From assembly GCA_017857395.1 (NCBI GenBank), contig JAFMDF010000071.1:1-33074 (forward strand): a stretch of DNA of 33,074 nucleotides, written 5' to 3'. The notes under the pieces were generated by a model. That model did not search any database. It was not told the DNA's origin and saw nothing but the letters and a program-made list of their open reading frames with translations. This document shows, piece by piece, positions 1-7,241 of this stretch (the stretch's first letter is position 1; each line of letters opens with the position of its first letter). The position numbers and the translations under genes were made by a program. Source of the DNA: Bacteroidota bacterium (lineage in GTDB: Bacteria; Bacteroidota; Bacteroidia; Chitinophagales; Saprospiraceae).

Positions 1-64
1 TCCTTTTAACAAATTTAGTATCAACTACTTTTTGGGTTTGGATAAACTTGTCAAAAATAGCCAT
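1..64 (-). CDS. N-terminal fragment of an unidentified protein, cut by the window edge
   Basis: An ATG on the minus strand (complement of 62-64) opens a frame that stays open to the window edge. Its 21 codons begin MAIFDKFIQTQ and continue with VVDTKFVKR near the edge. It is divergent from fumC with about 177 bp between the two starts, which could hold promoters for both. The fragment is too short for family assignment, and it could be a chance frame. An ATG followed by a sensible residue mix is the only support. Confidence 0.35.
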   Translation of the reverse strand, partial: MAIFDKFIQTQKVVDTKFVKR

Positions 65-207
65 TTTAATTTCTTAGCCTGACGGCTATGGTTTGTAACT
101 TCGACCCAATATCATTCCTATTTTTAACATGATTTCTGATAAAATCATTTTTATAAGAAAACCCTTAGGAAATATATAATCTAATGGTGGAAAAAGAAAA
201 AACCAAT

Positions 208-215
208 TACCTTTG
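208..215 (+). promoter_or_regulatory. Bacteroidota-type -7 box upstream of fumC
   Basis: TACCTTTG matches the TAnnTTTG -7 consensus of the Bacteroidota housekeeping sigma factor. It lies 27 bp before the fumC ATG, which would give a short leader. No clear TTG -33 element is visible at ideal spacing. The assignment rests on the box and its position. Confidence 0.5.
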
Positions 216-241
216 TGTCCTTAATCAACAATTAGTAAATC

Positions 242-1636
242 ATGGAATACAGAAAAGAAAAAGATAGTATCGGTTATATTGATGTGCCTGCCGATAAATA
301 TTGGGCAGCACAAACCCAGCGATCTAGCCAAAATTTTAAAATTGGCGGTCAACAAATGCCACAAGAAGTCATTCAAGCTTTTGCTATTTTAAAGAAAGCT
401 GCGGCTAAAACCAATGCAGAGTTAGGGGTTTTACCTAAGAAAAAAGCCACTTTAATTGGTAAAGTTTGTGACGAAATTTTAAAAGGCAAATTAGATGACC
501 AATTTCCGTTAGTTGTATGGCAGACGGGTTCTGGTACGCAGTCGAATATGAATGTCAATGAAGTCATTGCCAATCGAGGCCATGTGATACAAGGTGGCAC
601 TTTATTAGACGAAAAGAAATATTTACATCCAAATGATGATGTGAATAAATCACAATCTTCTAATGATACTTTCCCGACAGCGATGCATATTTCGGCTTAT
701 AAAATGGTGATGGAAAACACCATTCCTGGCTTGGAAGGGTTGAGAAAAACTTTAAATAAAAAGGCTAAGAAGTTCGCTAAAGTTGTTAAAATTGGTCGCA
801 CCCACTTTATGGATGCGACGCCTGTAACGGTTGGACAAGAATTATCTGGTTATGTTTCTCAAATAGACCATGGTATTGCCGCTATTAAGCATACTTTGAA
901 GCATTTAAGTGAATTGGCTTTGGGAGGAACAGCTGTTGGAACAGGTTTGAATACGCCAAAAGGCTATGATAAATTAGTCGCTAAGCATATTGCCGATTTA
1001 AGTGGTTTGCCATTTAAAACAGCCAAGAATAAATTTGAAGCATTAGCTGCACATGATGCCATTGTAGAATCGCATGGTGCTTTAAAAACCGTTGCCGTTT
1101 CTTTAATGAAAATTGGTAATGATATTAGAATGTTGGCTTCTGGTCCTCGTTCTGGTATTGGAGAATTGATGATTCCAGCTAATGAGCCTGGTTCTTCTAT
1201 AATGCCAGGGAAAGTAAATCCTACGCAATCGGAAGCATTGACGATGGCAATGGCACAAGTGATGGGCAATGATGTAGCGATTAATATTGGTGGTGCTACA
1301 GGACATTTTGAATTAAATGTTTTTAAGCCAATGATGATTTTTAATTTCTTGATGTCTGCCCGATTAATTGGAGATGCCGCAAGAAGTTTCAATGAAAATT
1401 GTGCTAAAGGAATTGTCCCAAATAAAAAACGTATCAAGGAGCATTTGAATAATTCTTTGATGTTGGTTACTGCCTTGAATACTAAAATTGGGTATGATAA
1501 AGCAGGTACCATTGCTAAAAAAGCTTATAAAGAAGATAAAACGTTGAAGGAAACAGCCATCGAATTAGGTTATTTGACTGCCGAAGAATTTGATGAGTGG
1601 GTACGACCAGAGGATATGATTGGCGGAATGAAATAG
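242..1636 (+). CDS. fumC: Class II fumarate hydratase (fumarase C)
   Basis: This enzyme catalyses reversible hydration of fumarate to L-malate in the cytosolic TCA cycle, without an iron-sulfur cluster. At 464 aa it has the usual length of the family. The substrate-site segments appear in order: [10 protein letters not shown] near residue 97, [10 protein letters not shown] near 135, [11 protein letters not shown] with His188 (the numbering of the classical catalytic His), and the superfamily signature [11 protein letters not shown] at 317-327. The signature loop carries the catalytic serine of this fold. Aspartase and argininosuccinate lyase share the fold, but the [14 protein letters not shown] and HFMDATPV segments favour fumarase. 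The gene stands alone, with a -7 box at 208-215 upstream and a strong hairpin terminator at 1672-1718 downstream. Confidence 0.97.
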   Translation: MEYRKEKDSIGYIDVPADKYWAAQTQRSSQNFKIGGQQMPQEVIQAFAILKKAAAKTNAELGVLPKKKATLIGKVCDEILKGKLDDQFPLVVWQTGSGTQSNMNVNEVIANRGHVIQGGTLLDEKKYLHPNDDVNKSQSSNDTFPTAMHISAYKMVMENTIPGLEGLRKTLNKKAKKFAKVVKIGRTHFMDATPVTVGQELSGYVSQIDHGIAAIKHTLKHLSELALGGTAVGTGLNTPKGYDKLVAKHIADLSGLPFKTAKNKFEALAAHDAIVESHGALKTVAVSLMKIGNDIRMLASGPRSGIGELMIPANEPGSSIMPGKVNPTQSEALTMAMAQVMGNDVAINIGGATGHFELNVFKPMMIFNFLMSARLIGDAARSFNENCAKGIVPNKKRIKEHLNNSLMLVTALNTKIGYDKAGTIAKKAYKEDKTLKETAIELGYLTAEEFDEWVRPEDMIGGMK

Positions 1637-1643
1637 GCAGTAT

Positions 1644-1664
1644 CAGTTAGCAGTTAGCAGTTAG
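1644..1664. repeat. Three perfect 7-bp units (CAGTTAG) after fumC
   Basis: CAGTTAG occurs three times in register directly after the fumC stop codon. An imperfect inverted counterpart rich in ACTGCCT/ACTGTTG words lies at 1795-1826, just beyond the stop of the convergent gene. Together they bracket the 1672-1718 terminator. This is one member of the window-wide family of mirrored short-unit intergenic arrays. Confidence 0.75.
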
Positions 1665-1671
1665 CAAAAAT

Positions 1672-1718
1672 AAAAAAGCGGTTATCGAAAACTATAAGTT
1701 TTTGATAACCGCTTTTTT
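1672..1718. terminator. Rho-independent terminator between convergent genes
   Basis: A perfect 15-bp stem (1672-1686 with 1704-1718) continues inward through a G-U pair and five more pairs (1688-1692 with 1698-1702), leaving a TATAA loop. It has an A-run on the left and a T-run on the right, so it can end transcription on both strands. It serves fumC (+) and the LVIVD-repeat gene (-). Confidence 0.88.
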
Positions 1719-1841
1719 TATAATCTCTAGCTGTCGCTGAGACTGTTCAAACAACTGGGTTTAAACAAAATTTGAGTATTAAAATCAGGACTTTACTGCC
1801 TACTGCTACTGTTGACTGCCTACTGTCCTGTCGCTGTCAAT

Positions 1842-3419
1842 TTAGTTGATTAAAACTTTCCTATTTCCCAACATTTCATTATTGCTATCAAAAATCGTAA
1901 AAATATGCACGCCCTCTTCAAGTGTCTCCCTATCTAGTATATAAAATTCTCCGCCAACGACATTTTCCGAACGCACCAATTGTCCAAAACTATTAAACAC
2001 TCGTAAATAAGTTGCTCTGTCAAAGTCAGCTAAGTCCAAGACGGTAAATTCAGTAAAAGGATTAGGCGCTATTTCCAAAGTAGGTAGATGCTGTGCTAAA
2101 TCAAAGAGTCCAACGCTCGTTGGTTTTAGTAAAATTTCGATATTTAAGCTATCATCGGGTTCAAGCCTAATTTCCATAATTTGATTTTCGTAACCCTCCG
2201 CAGAAATTTCCACTTTAAAATTGCCAGGCATCGCACCAAATTTATGGATTCCTTCTAAATTAGCAGGCACTTCCACATCCATTTTGTGAATGTAAAAAGT
2301 CGCATCCATTATTTGTTCTGCCGTACTAGCATCCTCAATGGTTGCATAAAATCGACCTGCTCTAGCATTATTAAAAGTCCAAACATACAATCCATCTTCT
2401 CTATTTCCGCCAATAATTTTACCCGAAGGCAAATAAGGGCAAGCAGACCAAAGTCCACTAAATCCGCCGCTCAAACCATCAAAAGTATCATAAAATCCAA
2501 CTTCTACAGGTACAGCAGGGTCTTTTATATCTACCACTCGAATGCCTTCTGTATTATGAGAGAAAAAGACATAGTTTCCCTTCACATAAGGATTATGCGT
2601 CAAACTTGCTAAATTTCCAGAATAAGTAGCTACTTCATAAAGATTAGATAAATCTTCAATATTCCAGATTCTTGCAGGTAGGCCATCTTTTTCTGAGCTA
2701 ATAATCAAATGTCGATTATCCTCTGTTGTCCAAGCACTATGCGTATTGCCTCCAGAGACATCAATTTGCGCTAATAAAACAGGATTGAATTTATCTGAAA
2801 TATCAACAATGTCCATCACTCCTTCATTGAAAGCCGCTGCATATAAATAGTCTCCTTTGATATGCGCATCATGAATATAATAGCCTGGGGAATAAGTGCC
2901 AATTTCTCTTGGATTAACAGGATCCGTAACATCCAAAATATTAACGCCACAATTGCCACAGGTTCCCATTACATAAACATAGGGTACTTCGCTATAAATA
3001 TCTCTTTGAATGATATGTCCTCTAGTAAAAGTAGCGGTATAAGTATTTACTAAATTAGCGGAGGTTGGTAAGTTCGTTAAATCTATAATTTGCATGCCTG
3101 CTCCTTCGCCCGACCCTTCTGTGGTTATATAGGCATACTTCCCTAAAATCGTAATTTCTCGCCAATTGGAAGATGGTCCTGGAATAAAAGCGACTTCTCT
3201 GATAGGTTGGTCATCAATGGTATAAATAGCTGTTCCCGTTATAGTTCCTAATAAGGCATATTCTCGTCTGGTTTCTAAATCTACATAAGACCAACTGCCC
3301 GAATATCGAGTATCACCTCGATGAAACTGTCCAAAAAGTTTGACATTTTCTCGGTCTTGTGCAAAAGATACAAGACTGAATAATACGCTCAGTACAAGTG
3401 TAATAAAGGGGATTTTCAT
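1842..3419 (-). CDS. Secreted choice-of-anchor B / LVIVD-repeat protein with type IX sorting domain
   Basis: The 525-aa product has a signal peptide (about residues 1-20, ending SFAQ). Repeated beta-propeller-like LVIVD blades follow, such as GMQIIDLTNLP, NILDVTDPVNP, VMDIVDISDKFNP and GIRVVDIKDPAVP. The opening SWSYVDLETRREYALLG is typical of the choice-of-anchor B family. A linker domain comes next, then a C-terminal type A T9SS sorting domain of about 75 residues (LEIAPNPFTEF to GNRKVLIN). By family knowledge it is exported by Sec, crosses the outer membrane through T9SS, and is released or anchored at the surface. Its ligand or reaction is unknown. It is monocistronic and converges on fumC. 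Confidence 0.88.
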   Translation of the reverse strand: MKIPFITLVLSVLFSLVSFAQDRENVKLFGQFHRGDTRYSGSWSYVDLETRREYALLGTITGTAIYTIDDQPIREVAFIPGPSSNWREITILGKYAYITTEGSGEGAGMQIIDLTNLPTSANLVNTYTATFTRGHIIQRDIYSEVPYVYVMGTCGNCGVNILDVTDPVNPREIGTYSPGYYIHDAHIKGDYLYAAAFNEGVMDIVDISDKFNPVLLAQIDVSGGNTHSAWTTEDNRHLIISSEKDGLPARIWNIEDLSNLYEVATYSGNLASLTHNPYVKGNYVFFSHNTEGIRVVDIKDPAVPVEVGFYDTFDGLSGGFSGLWSACPYLPSGKIIGGNREDGLYVWTFNNARAGRFYATIEDASTAEQIMDATFYIHKMDVEVPANLEGIHKFGAMPGNFKVEISAEGYENQIMEIRLEPDDSLNIEILLKPTSVGLFDLAQHLPTLEIAPNPFTEFTVLDLADFDRATYLRVFNSFGQLVRSENVVGGEFYILDRETLEEGVHIFTIFDSNNEMLGNRKVLIN

Positions 3420-3554
3420 GGGATAAATCTGTTCTTAATTATTTCAATATTTAAATACGTACCAGAAGATACCATTCTATATTAATAGTAAGTATTAGTA
3501 TCAATATGCCAAAGTAAACGCAATCAAATTATAAAATATTATAATATCAAAAAA

Positions 3555-4073
3555 CTATCCAAAACCGATTCTTTTCTTTGTTTTTCCTAAATTTTCTTTA
3601 AGTGCTGCCATTCTAATGGCAGTTACGCCAGCTTCTACGCCTTTATTTCCATATTTTCCACCTGCTCTATCTAATGCTTGTTGTTCATCATTCGGCGTTA
3701 ATAAACCAAAAATGAAAGGTTTAGCAGTTGCAATACTTAAATTCGTCAGCCCCATTCCCACAGCCTGGTTAATGTATTCATTATGGCTTGTTTCTCCTTT
3801 AATAACACAACCTAAACAGATGACGGCATCTACTTGATGCTTGGATGCCAACATAGCTGCACCGCCCGTCAATTCAAAAGCGCCTGGTACTTGAATAGTG
3901 TGAATATTTTCTTCCTTTGCTCCATGTTTGATTAACGTATCAAAAGCACCTTCGTATAAAGCATGCGTGATATGTTCGTTCCAATCTGCGACTACAATGC
4001 CAAAGACCATTTTTTCTGCGGATGGTAATTTAGATTCGTCGTACTTTGATAAATTTTTTAATGCGGATGCCAT
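3555..4073 (-). CDS. ribH: 6,7-dimethyl-8-ribityllumazine synthase
   Basis: This enzyme condenses 5-amino-6-ribitylaminouracil with 3,4-dihydroxy-2-butanone 4-phosphate, the penultimate step of riboflavin synthesis. The 172-aa product shows the family landmarks: WNEHIT near residue 31, VPGAFELT at 62-69, CLGCVIKGETSHNEYI with the catalytic-type His97, FGLLTPND, and DRAGGKYGNKG with Arg136 for phosphate binding. The N-terminus is about 15 residues longer than in compact homologues. The ATG at 4071-4073 lies one base from a six-unit 8-bp repeat array (4075-4122), so its leader is largely repeat DNA. The upstream TPR gene has its own terminator, suggesting separate transcription of ribH. Confidence 0.96.
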   Translation of the reverse strand: MASALKNLSKYDESKLPSAEKMVFGIVVADWNEHITHALYEGAFDTLIKHGAKEENIHTIQVPGAFELTGGAAMLASKHQVDAVICLGCVIKGETSHNEYINQAVGMGLTNLSIATAKPFIFGLLTPNDEQQALDRAGGKYGNKGVEAGVTAIRMAALKENLGKTKKRIGFG

Positions 4074-4074
4074 A

Positions 4075-4174
4075 GTTTAGAGGTTTAGAGGTTTAGAGGT
4101 TTAGAGGTCTAAAGGTTTAGAAGCAAAGACTGAACTCCCTTTGTACCTTTACACCTTTGTACCTCTATACCCTT
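4075..4174. repeat. Mirrored 8-bp repeat arrays upstream of ribH
   Basis: Six 8-bp units run in register at 4075-4122: four perfect GTTTAGAG, then GTCTAAAG and GTTTAGAA. After a 20-bp spacer, four units of the inverse kind follow at 4143-4174 (GTACCTTT, ACACCTTT, GTACCTCT, ATACCCTT). Their complements read AAAGGTAC, AAAGGTGT, AGAGGTAC and AAGGGTAT, so both arms keep an AGGT-like core and the same period. The arms could pair imperfectly in the ribH leader RNA. Confidence 0.8.
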
Positions 4175-4179
4175 ATAAA

Positions 4180-4217
4180 AAAAGGGATAAACCTATCAAA
4201 ATAGAATTATCCCTTTT
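4180..4217 (-). terminator. Terminator after the TPR protein gene
   Basis: An 11-bp perfect stem (4180-4190 with 4207-4217) has a 16-nt loop. On the minus strand it is followed by a T-run. It lies about 20 bp past the stop codon of the TPR gene and separates that gene from ribH. Confidence 0.75.
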
Positions 4218-4238
4218 AAAAAATAAAGTATACAAGAA

Positions 4239-4931
4239 TTAGCCTTTAGCAGCTACTCTTGCAATGTATTTGTCAATATCCGTTCCTTCCTGAGAAGTTG
4301 GATAATTGTTTTTAATTTTTTCAAAAGCTGCTTTAGCTTCTCCGTTTTGGCCTTGCTTTTCGTGCAATAAGCCCATTTTTTTAAGGTAGTAAGAAGCTAA
4401 TACTTCATTATCTCCTGCATTTGCTGCTTTTTGGTAATTAGACAAAGCATTCGCAAAATCATTCTTTTCCGCATAAGCATCTCCCATTGCACCAAATTTG
4501 GTGTAAGCCAATACAGTTCCTTCTGGATCAAAGCTACCTAGATAATCAATAGCAGCATCGTATTGTCCTAATTGCAAATAAGAAACACCTGCATAATACT
4601 GCGCAGAATTCGCTACTGCCGTGCCGCCAAAATCATCAATAATATCTAAAAAACCCATAAAACCACCACCAGGGTTCGTCAAAGCTAATGCAAAAGAATC
4701 TCTTTCAAACATTGCTTGAGCCTGTACCATTTGAGATGCAGCGTCTTTTTCTTTAGGTGCTATCACAAATTGGTTATAAAAAATATACCCTCCAACCAAA
4801 ATAATTAGGCCGGCTAGCACCCCTAAAATTGTCTTTTGATTATCTTCTAAAAAGTCGGATGCGCTGTCTTTTACGTCTACCAAGTCAACCAAAGTTTCTT
4901 CTGATTGCTTCTGTTTTCTTCTTCTTGCCAT
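4239..4931 (-). CDS. Membrane-anchored TPR protein, YfgM-like
   Basis: The 230-aa product has a charged cytoplasmic start (MARRRKQKQ). One transmembrane helix follows at about residues 33-53 (ILGVLAGLIILVGGYIFY), and then an extracytoplasmic tetratricopeptide region. The TPR-like helices include AQYYAGVSYLQLGQYDAAIDYL and AMGDAYAEKNDFANALSNYQKA. The architecture matches YfgM, an ancillary SecYEG-associated periplasmic protein of proteobacteria, but sequence identity cannot be judged here. Its position in a recF, dciA, ribH neighbourhood recurs in Bacteroidota as far as I recall. A possible promoter lies at 5115-5122, which would give an unusually long leader with an 18-bp palindrome (4980-4997). 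Confidence 0.8.
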   Translation of the reverse strand: MARRRKQKQSEETLVDLVDVKDSASDFLEDNQKTILGVLAGLIILVGGYIFYNQFVIAPKEKDAASQMVQAQAMFERDSFALALTNPGGGFMGFLDIIDDFGGTAVANSAQYYAGVSYLQLGQYDAAIDYLGSFDPEGTVLAYTKFGAMGDAYAEKNDFANALSNYQKAANAGDNEVLASYYLKKMGLLHEKQGQNGEAKAAFEKIKNNYPTSQEGTDIDKYIARVAAKG

Positions 4932-4979
4932 TGCTGGATGTATTTAAATTAATTTTTAAAATGCAAAATCTTGTGTCAA

Positions 4980-4997
4980 AAGTGTTCTGGAACACTT
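4980..4997. promoter_or_regulatory. 18-bp palindrome in the TPR gene leader
   Basis: Perfect 8-bp arms (AAGTGTTC and GAACACTT) flank a 2-bp centre, 49 bp before the TPR gene ATG. It could be an operator for a dimeric regulator or a leader hairpin. There is no direct evidence for either. Confidence 0.35.
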
Positions 4998-5114
4998 AAA
5001 AAGTCCTATTAAAACAATTTATCAATTGTTATTTTTAATGATTTATAAACTACTAAATAATTCATTATCAATTAATTATAAACAAAAGACTCCTTGATAT
5101 AAAATAACTTTTTG

Positions 5115-5122
5115 CAAAGATA
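5115..5122 (-). promoter_or_regulatory. -7 box for the TPR gene
   Basis: On the minus strand the sequence reads TATCTTTG followed by CA, an excellent match to the Bacteroidota TAnnTTTG box. It sits directly downstream of the 5136-5177 terminator in the direction of transcription, a sensible place for a new transcript to begin. The leader would be about 175 nt. Confidence 0.5.
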
Positions 5123-5135
5123 TATTTTTCAATGC

Positions 5136-5177
5136 AAAAAAAATAGGAGCGCAATTAATTACGCTCCTATTTTTTTA
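5136..5177. terminator. Bidirectional hairpin terminator
   Basis: A perfect 16-bp stem (5136-5151 with 5162-5177) has a GC core TAGGAGCG and A/T-runs on both sides. The loop is 10 nt. On the minus strand it would end the pdhA transcript about 475 nt past the pdhA stop codon, leaving a long hairpin-rich 3' UTR. Confidence 0.85.
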
Positions 5178-5309
5178 ATGTTTCGTTATATTTTAGGTAT
5201 TGATTCCGACTAATCGTAGCTATTCAGTAGCACAGAGAGAAGAGACCATCTCATTGAGAGAAAAGAGATTAACCTCAGATGAATGGTTTATTTCGATATA
5301 AAAAACGAT

Positions 5310-5446
5310 ATTTTAAGATTTTATCTTAAAATCAATATTTTTCACCATTGTATGGTGTCTTATTACGTCAAAAATACGATAGTAGGACATGATAAAATCA
5401 TGATTGATATTGATATGAAGTTGAAAACTTCATATATCGGTTACCG
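5310..5446. other. Cluster of short, tight-loop hairpins
   Basis: Successive inverted repeats with loops of 1-3 nt lie within 137 bp. The arm pairs are 5311-5319/5323-5331 (TTTTAAGAT), 5343-5348/5352-5357 (CACCAT), 5388-5393/5397-5402 (CATGAT), 5413-5422/5426-5435 (ATATGAAGTT) and 5438-5441/5443-5446 (CGGT). The region lies between the pdhA stop codon and its terminator, so it is probably in the pdhA 3' UTR. Its function is unknown. Confidence 0.5.
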
Positions 5447-5555
5447 AAAATTTTATTCGATTGCCTTAAAATTACTACTTAGGCTCTACACAAATTTTAA
5501 AACTAATTCTGATACAAATCGGAATCGATATTTTAAATTGTCGATATTTTTTAAC

Positions 5556-5622
5556 TTCAACCTCAAATTCAACTGCAATTCCCACCGTAGGTGGTTGAAA
5601 ATTGAAAATTTGAAATTGAATT
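5556..5622. repeat. Mirrored heptad repeat after pdhA
   Basis: Four heptads of TTGAAAA type (5595-5622) are opposed by four inverted heptads at 5556-5583 (TTCAACC, TCAAATT, CAACTGC, AATTCCC). The two arms meet at a perfect 5-bp hairpin (CCACC, loop GTA, GGTGG). The same TTGAAAA unit recurs at 23488-23529 and, inverted, at 29013-29047. Confidence 0.65.
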
Positions 5623-5651
5623 TTCCTTAGTTTCTTCAACACCCAATTGTA

Positions 5652-6704
5652 TTACTCTAAAAATGGATAGCCCGCTTCTGAATAATTATCCGTATATAAT
5701 TCTGATGGATCAGGGAATTTGGATTCCTCCGCAAATTTTACAGCTGCTGCTACTTCAGCATTCACCGCATTCTTAATATCTTTAATTTCTTCAGGTTTAA
5801 CTTTATACGTCGTCAACAAAACCTTTTCAGAAGTTTTGATTGGGTCAATATCTTTATATTGCTTGACCTCCTCTTTAGTTCGGTATTTAGCGGGGTCAGA
5901 TACAGAGTGTCCTTTATATCTATACGTTTTAATCTCTAAGAAAAAAGGCCCTTTTCCTGCACGAATATGAGCGGATGCCCGAGTTACAGCTTCGTGAACT
6001 GCTGCTGGATCCATACCATCTACAGATTCACTTGGCATACTATAAGAAGCACCTAATTGATGTAATTCTACGACATTAGAAGTTCGCTTCACAGAAGTTC
6101 CCATCGCGTAACCATTATTCTCTACAATATACAAAACTGGAATATTCCAAGCCATTGCCATATTGAAAGATTCATGCAACGCACCTTGACGAGAAGCGCC
6201 ATCACCAAACATCGTTACACATAAATTATTCGTTCCTTTATACATTTCTGCAAAAGCAATTCCTGTACCGATTGGAATTTGAGCACCTACAATTCCATTA
6301 CCACCAAAATAGTTATTGCCTTTATCAAAAAAGTGCATAGAACCACCTTTTCCTTTGACAATTCCTGTTTCTTTTCCATATAACTCTGCCATCGCTGCAT
6401 TCATAGACACGCCTCTTCCTAAAGCAATACCATGCTGCCGATAAGCGGTCACCATAGAATCTCCTTCAATTAAGGCAGATTCTAAGCCTGCTGCAATTGC
6501 TTCTTGTCCTATATAAACATGGCAAAAACCACGAATCTTTTGTAGGCCGTACATCTGAAGTGCTTTTTCTTCAAATTTTCGGATTCGCAGCATCAAAGTA
6601 AACCACTCAAGATATTGTTCTTTAGTATATTTTTCTTTTTTTGTTCTTCGCGTTGAAGTCTTTTTTTTACTGGTAGCGGTGCCGTTCTCAACTACTTGCG
6701 CCAT
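5652..6704 (-). CDS. pdhA: Pyruvate dehydrogenase E1 component, alpha subunit
   Basis: This is the thiamine-diphosphate-binding half of the heterotetrameric E1 that decarboxylates pyruvate and passes the acetyl group to E2. The 350-aa product has a Lys/Arg-rich N-terminal extension of about 25 residues, then the conserved RIRKFEEKALQMYG entry helix. Further landmarks are GFCHVYIGQEA and the ThDP/Mg motif starting GDGASRQGALHE and ending in ENN. The YRYKGHSVSDPAKYRTKEE loop follows. The E1 beta gene is not in this window. The gene lies 83 bp downstream of the dciA-like gene on the same strand and may share its transcript. A branched-chain 2-oxoacid E1 alpha is less likely given the RKFEEK and GHSVSDP motifs. 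Confidence 0.93.
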   Translation of the reverse strand: MAQVVENGTATSKKKTSTRRTKKEKYTKEQYLEWFTLMLRIRKFEEKALQMYGLQKIRGFCHVYIGQEAIAAGLESALIEGDSMVTAYRQHGIALGRGVSMNAAMAELYGKETGIVKGKGGSMHFFDKGNNYFGGNGIVGAQIPIGTGIAFAEMYKGTNNLCVTMFGDGASRQGALHESFNMAMAWNIPVLYIVENNGYAMGTSVKRTSNVVELHQLGASYSMPSESVDGMDPAAVHEAVTRASAHIRAGKGPFFLEIKTYRYKGHSVSDPAKYRTKEEVKQYKDIDPIKTSEKVLLTTYKVKPEEIKDIKNAVNAEVAAAVKFAEESKFPDPSELYTDNYSEAGYPFLE

Positions 6705-6787
6705 ATCGGATAATTTTTTGTTAGCGAAAATTCGCAGGTTTTATAAAATTGCTTCCTAAAATTATAACTTTTTTCTGATAGTTACTA

Positions 6788-7084
6788 TCATCTAATGATC
6801 ACATCTGTGACATATTCTTCGCCTAATCCTTCATTGATTAAATCAATTATTTTGGTCTTACTATACGATAATTCTTGTCGTAAAGGTGCAGACCCTATAC
6901 TAATAAACAATTTTTTGCCCCGAAGTTTAATCTCTCTGGTATATCCACTAATGGACGGTCCCATCTTAAGTACCCAAATTTGTTTTACTTTATTCTGATA
7001 AAGCTTTGATTTCCAGTTGTTTTTGGCCACTAATTCTTTGAGCACGTCCGCAATTGGTTGATCGTTATATTTTTTGAATGCCAT
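6788..7084 (-). CDS. DciA-like DUF721 protein
   Basis: The 98-aa cytosolic protein has the compact DUF721/DciA fold pattern. An N-terminal helical stretch (PIADVLKELVAKNNWKSKL) precedes the conserved strand region with W and G (VKQIWVLKMGPSI, then REIKLRGKKLFISIGSAPLRQEL). It ends with a LINEGLGEEYVTDVIIR tail. DUF721 proteins include DciA, which helps load the replicative helicase DnaB where DnaC/DnaI is absent. The adjacent recF supports a replication role. The gene is shorter than many DciA proteins, as is common in Bacteroidota. Confidence 0.8.
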   Translation of the reverse strand: MAFKKYNDQPIADVLKELVAKNNWKSKLYQNKVKQIWVLKMGPSISGYTREIKLRGKKLFISIGSAPLRQELSYSKTKIIDLINEGLGEEYVTDVIIR

Positions 7085-7241
7085 AAAATTAGATTGAAGT
7101 AGTGGGACAATTATGGGTTTATAAAAAAGGTATCAGATTTCAGGCACAAGGAATCAGTCGAAAAGATGAGTGTCCTAAATTGGCATCTAAAACCTAAAAC
7201 AATTTAATTTTATTTTTGCCCAAGTATTTAGTTAACTAAAA

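Larger units (their letters stand above)
4932..5651. other. 720-bp gap: long leader, terminator and a hairpin-rich stretch
   Basis: I accept no gene here. From left to right it holds the TPR-gene leader with an 18-bp palindrome (4980-4997), a -7 box (5115-5122, minus) and a strong terminator (5136-5177). A hairpin-rich AT stretch (about 5300-5450) and a mirrored heptad repeat (5556-5622) follow. The 115-codon plus-strand frame at 5283-5630 is low-complexity and runs through the hairpins and repeats, so I reject it as a gene. Confidence 0.7.

Noticed and set aside
964-1512. 182-codon frame antisense to fumC
   Set aside because: It is a shadow of the fumC reading frame. The fumC product has all catalytic motifs.
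5283-5630. 115-codon plus-strand frame between pdhA and the TPR gene
   Set aside because: It is low-complexity, rich in Asn, Lys, Ile and Phe, and runs through several hairpins and the mirrored heptad repeat. It shows no domain and no promoter.
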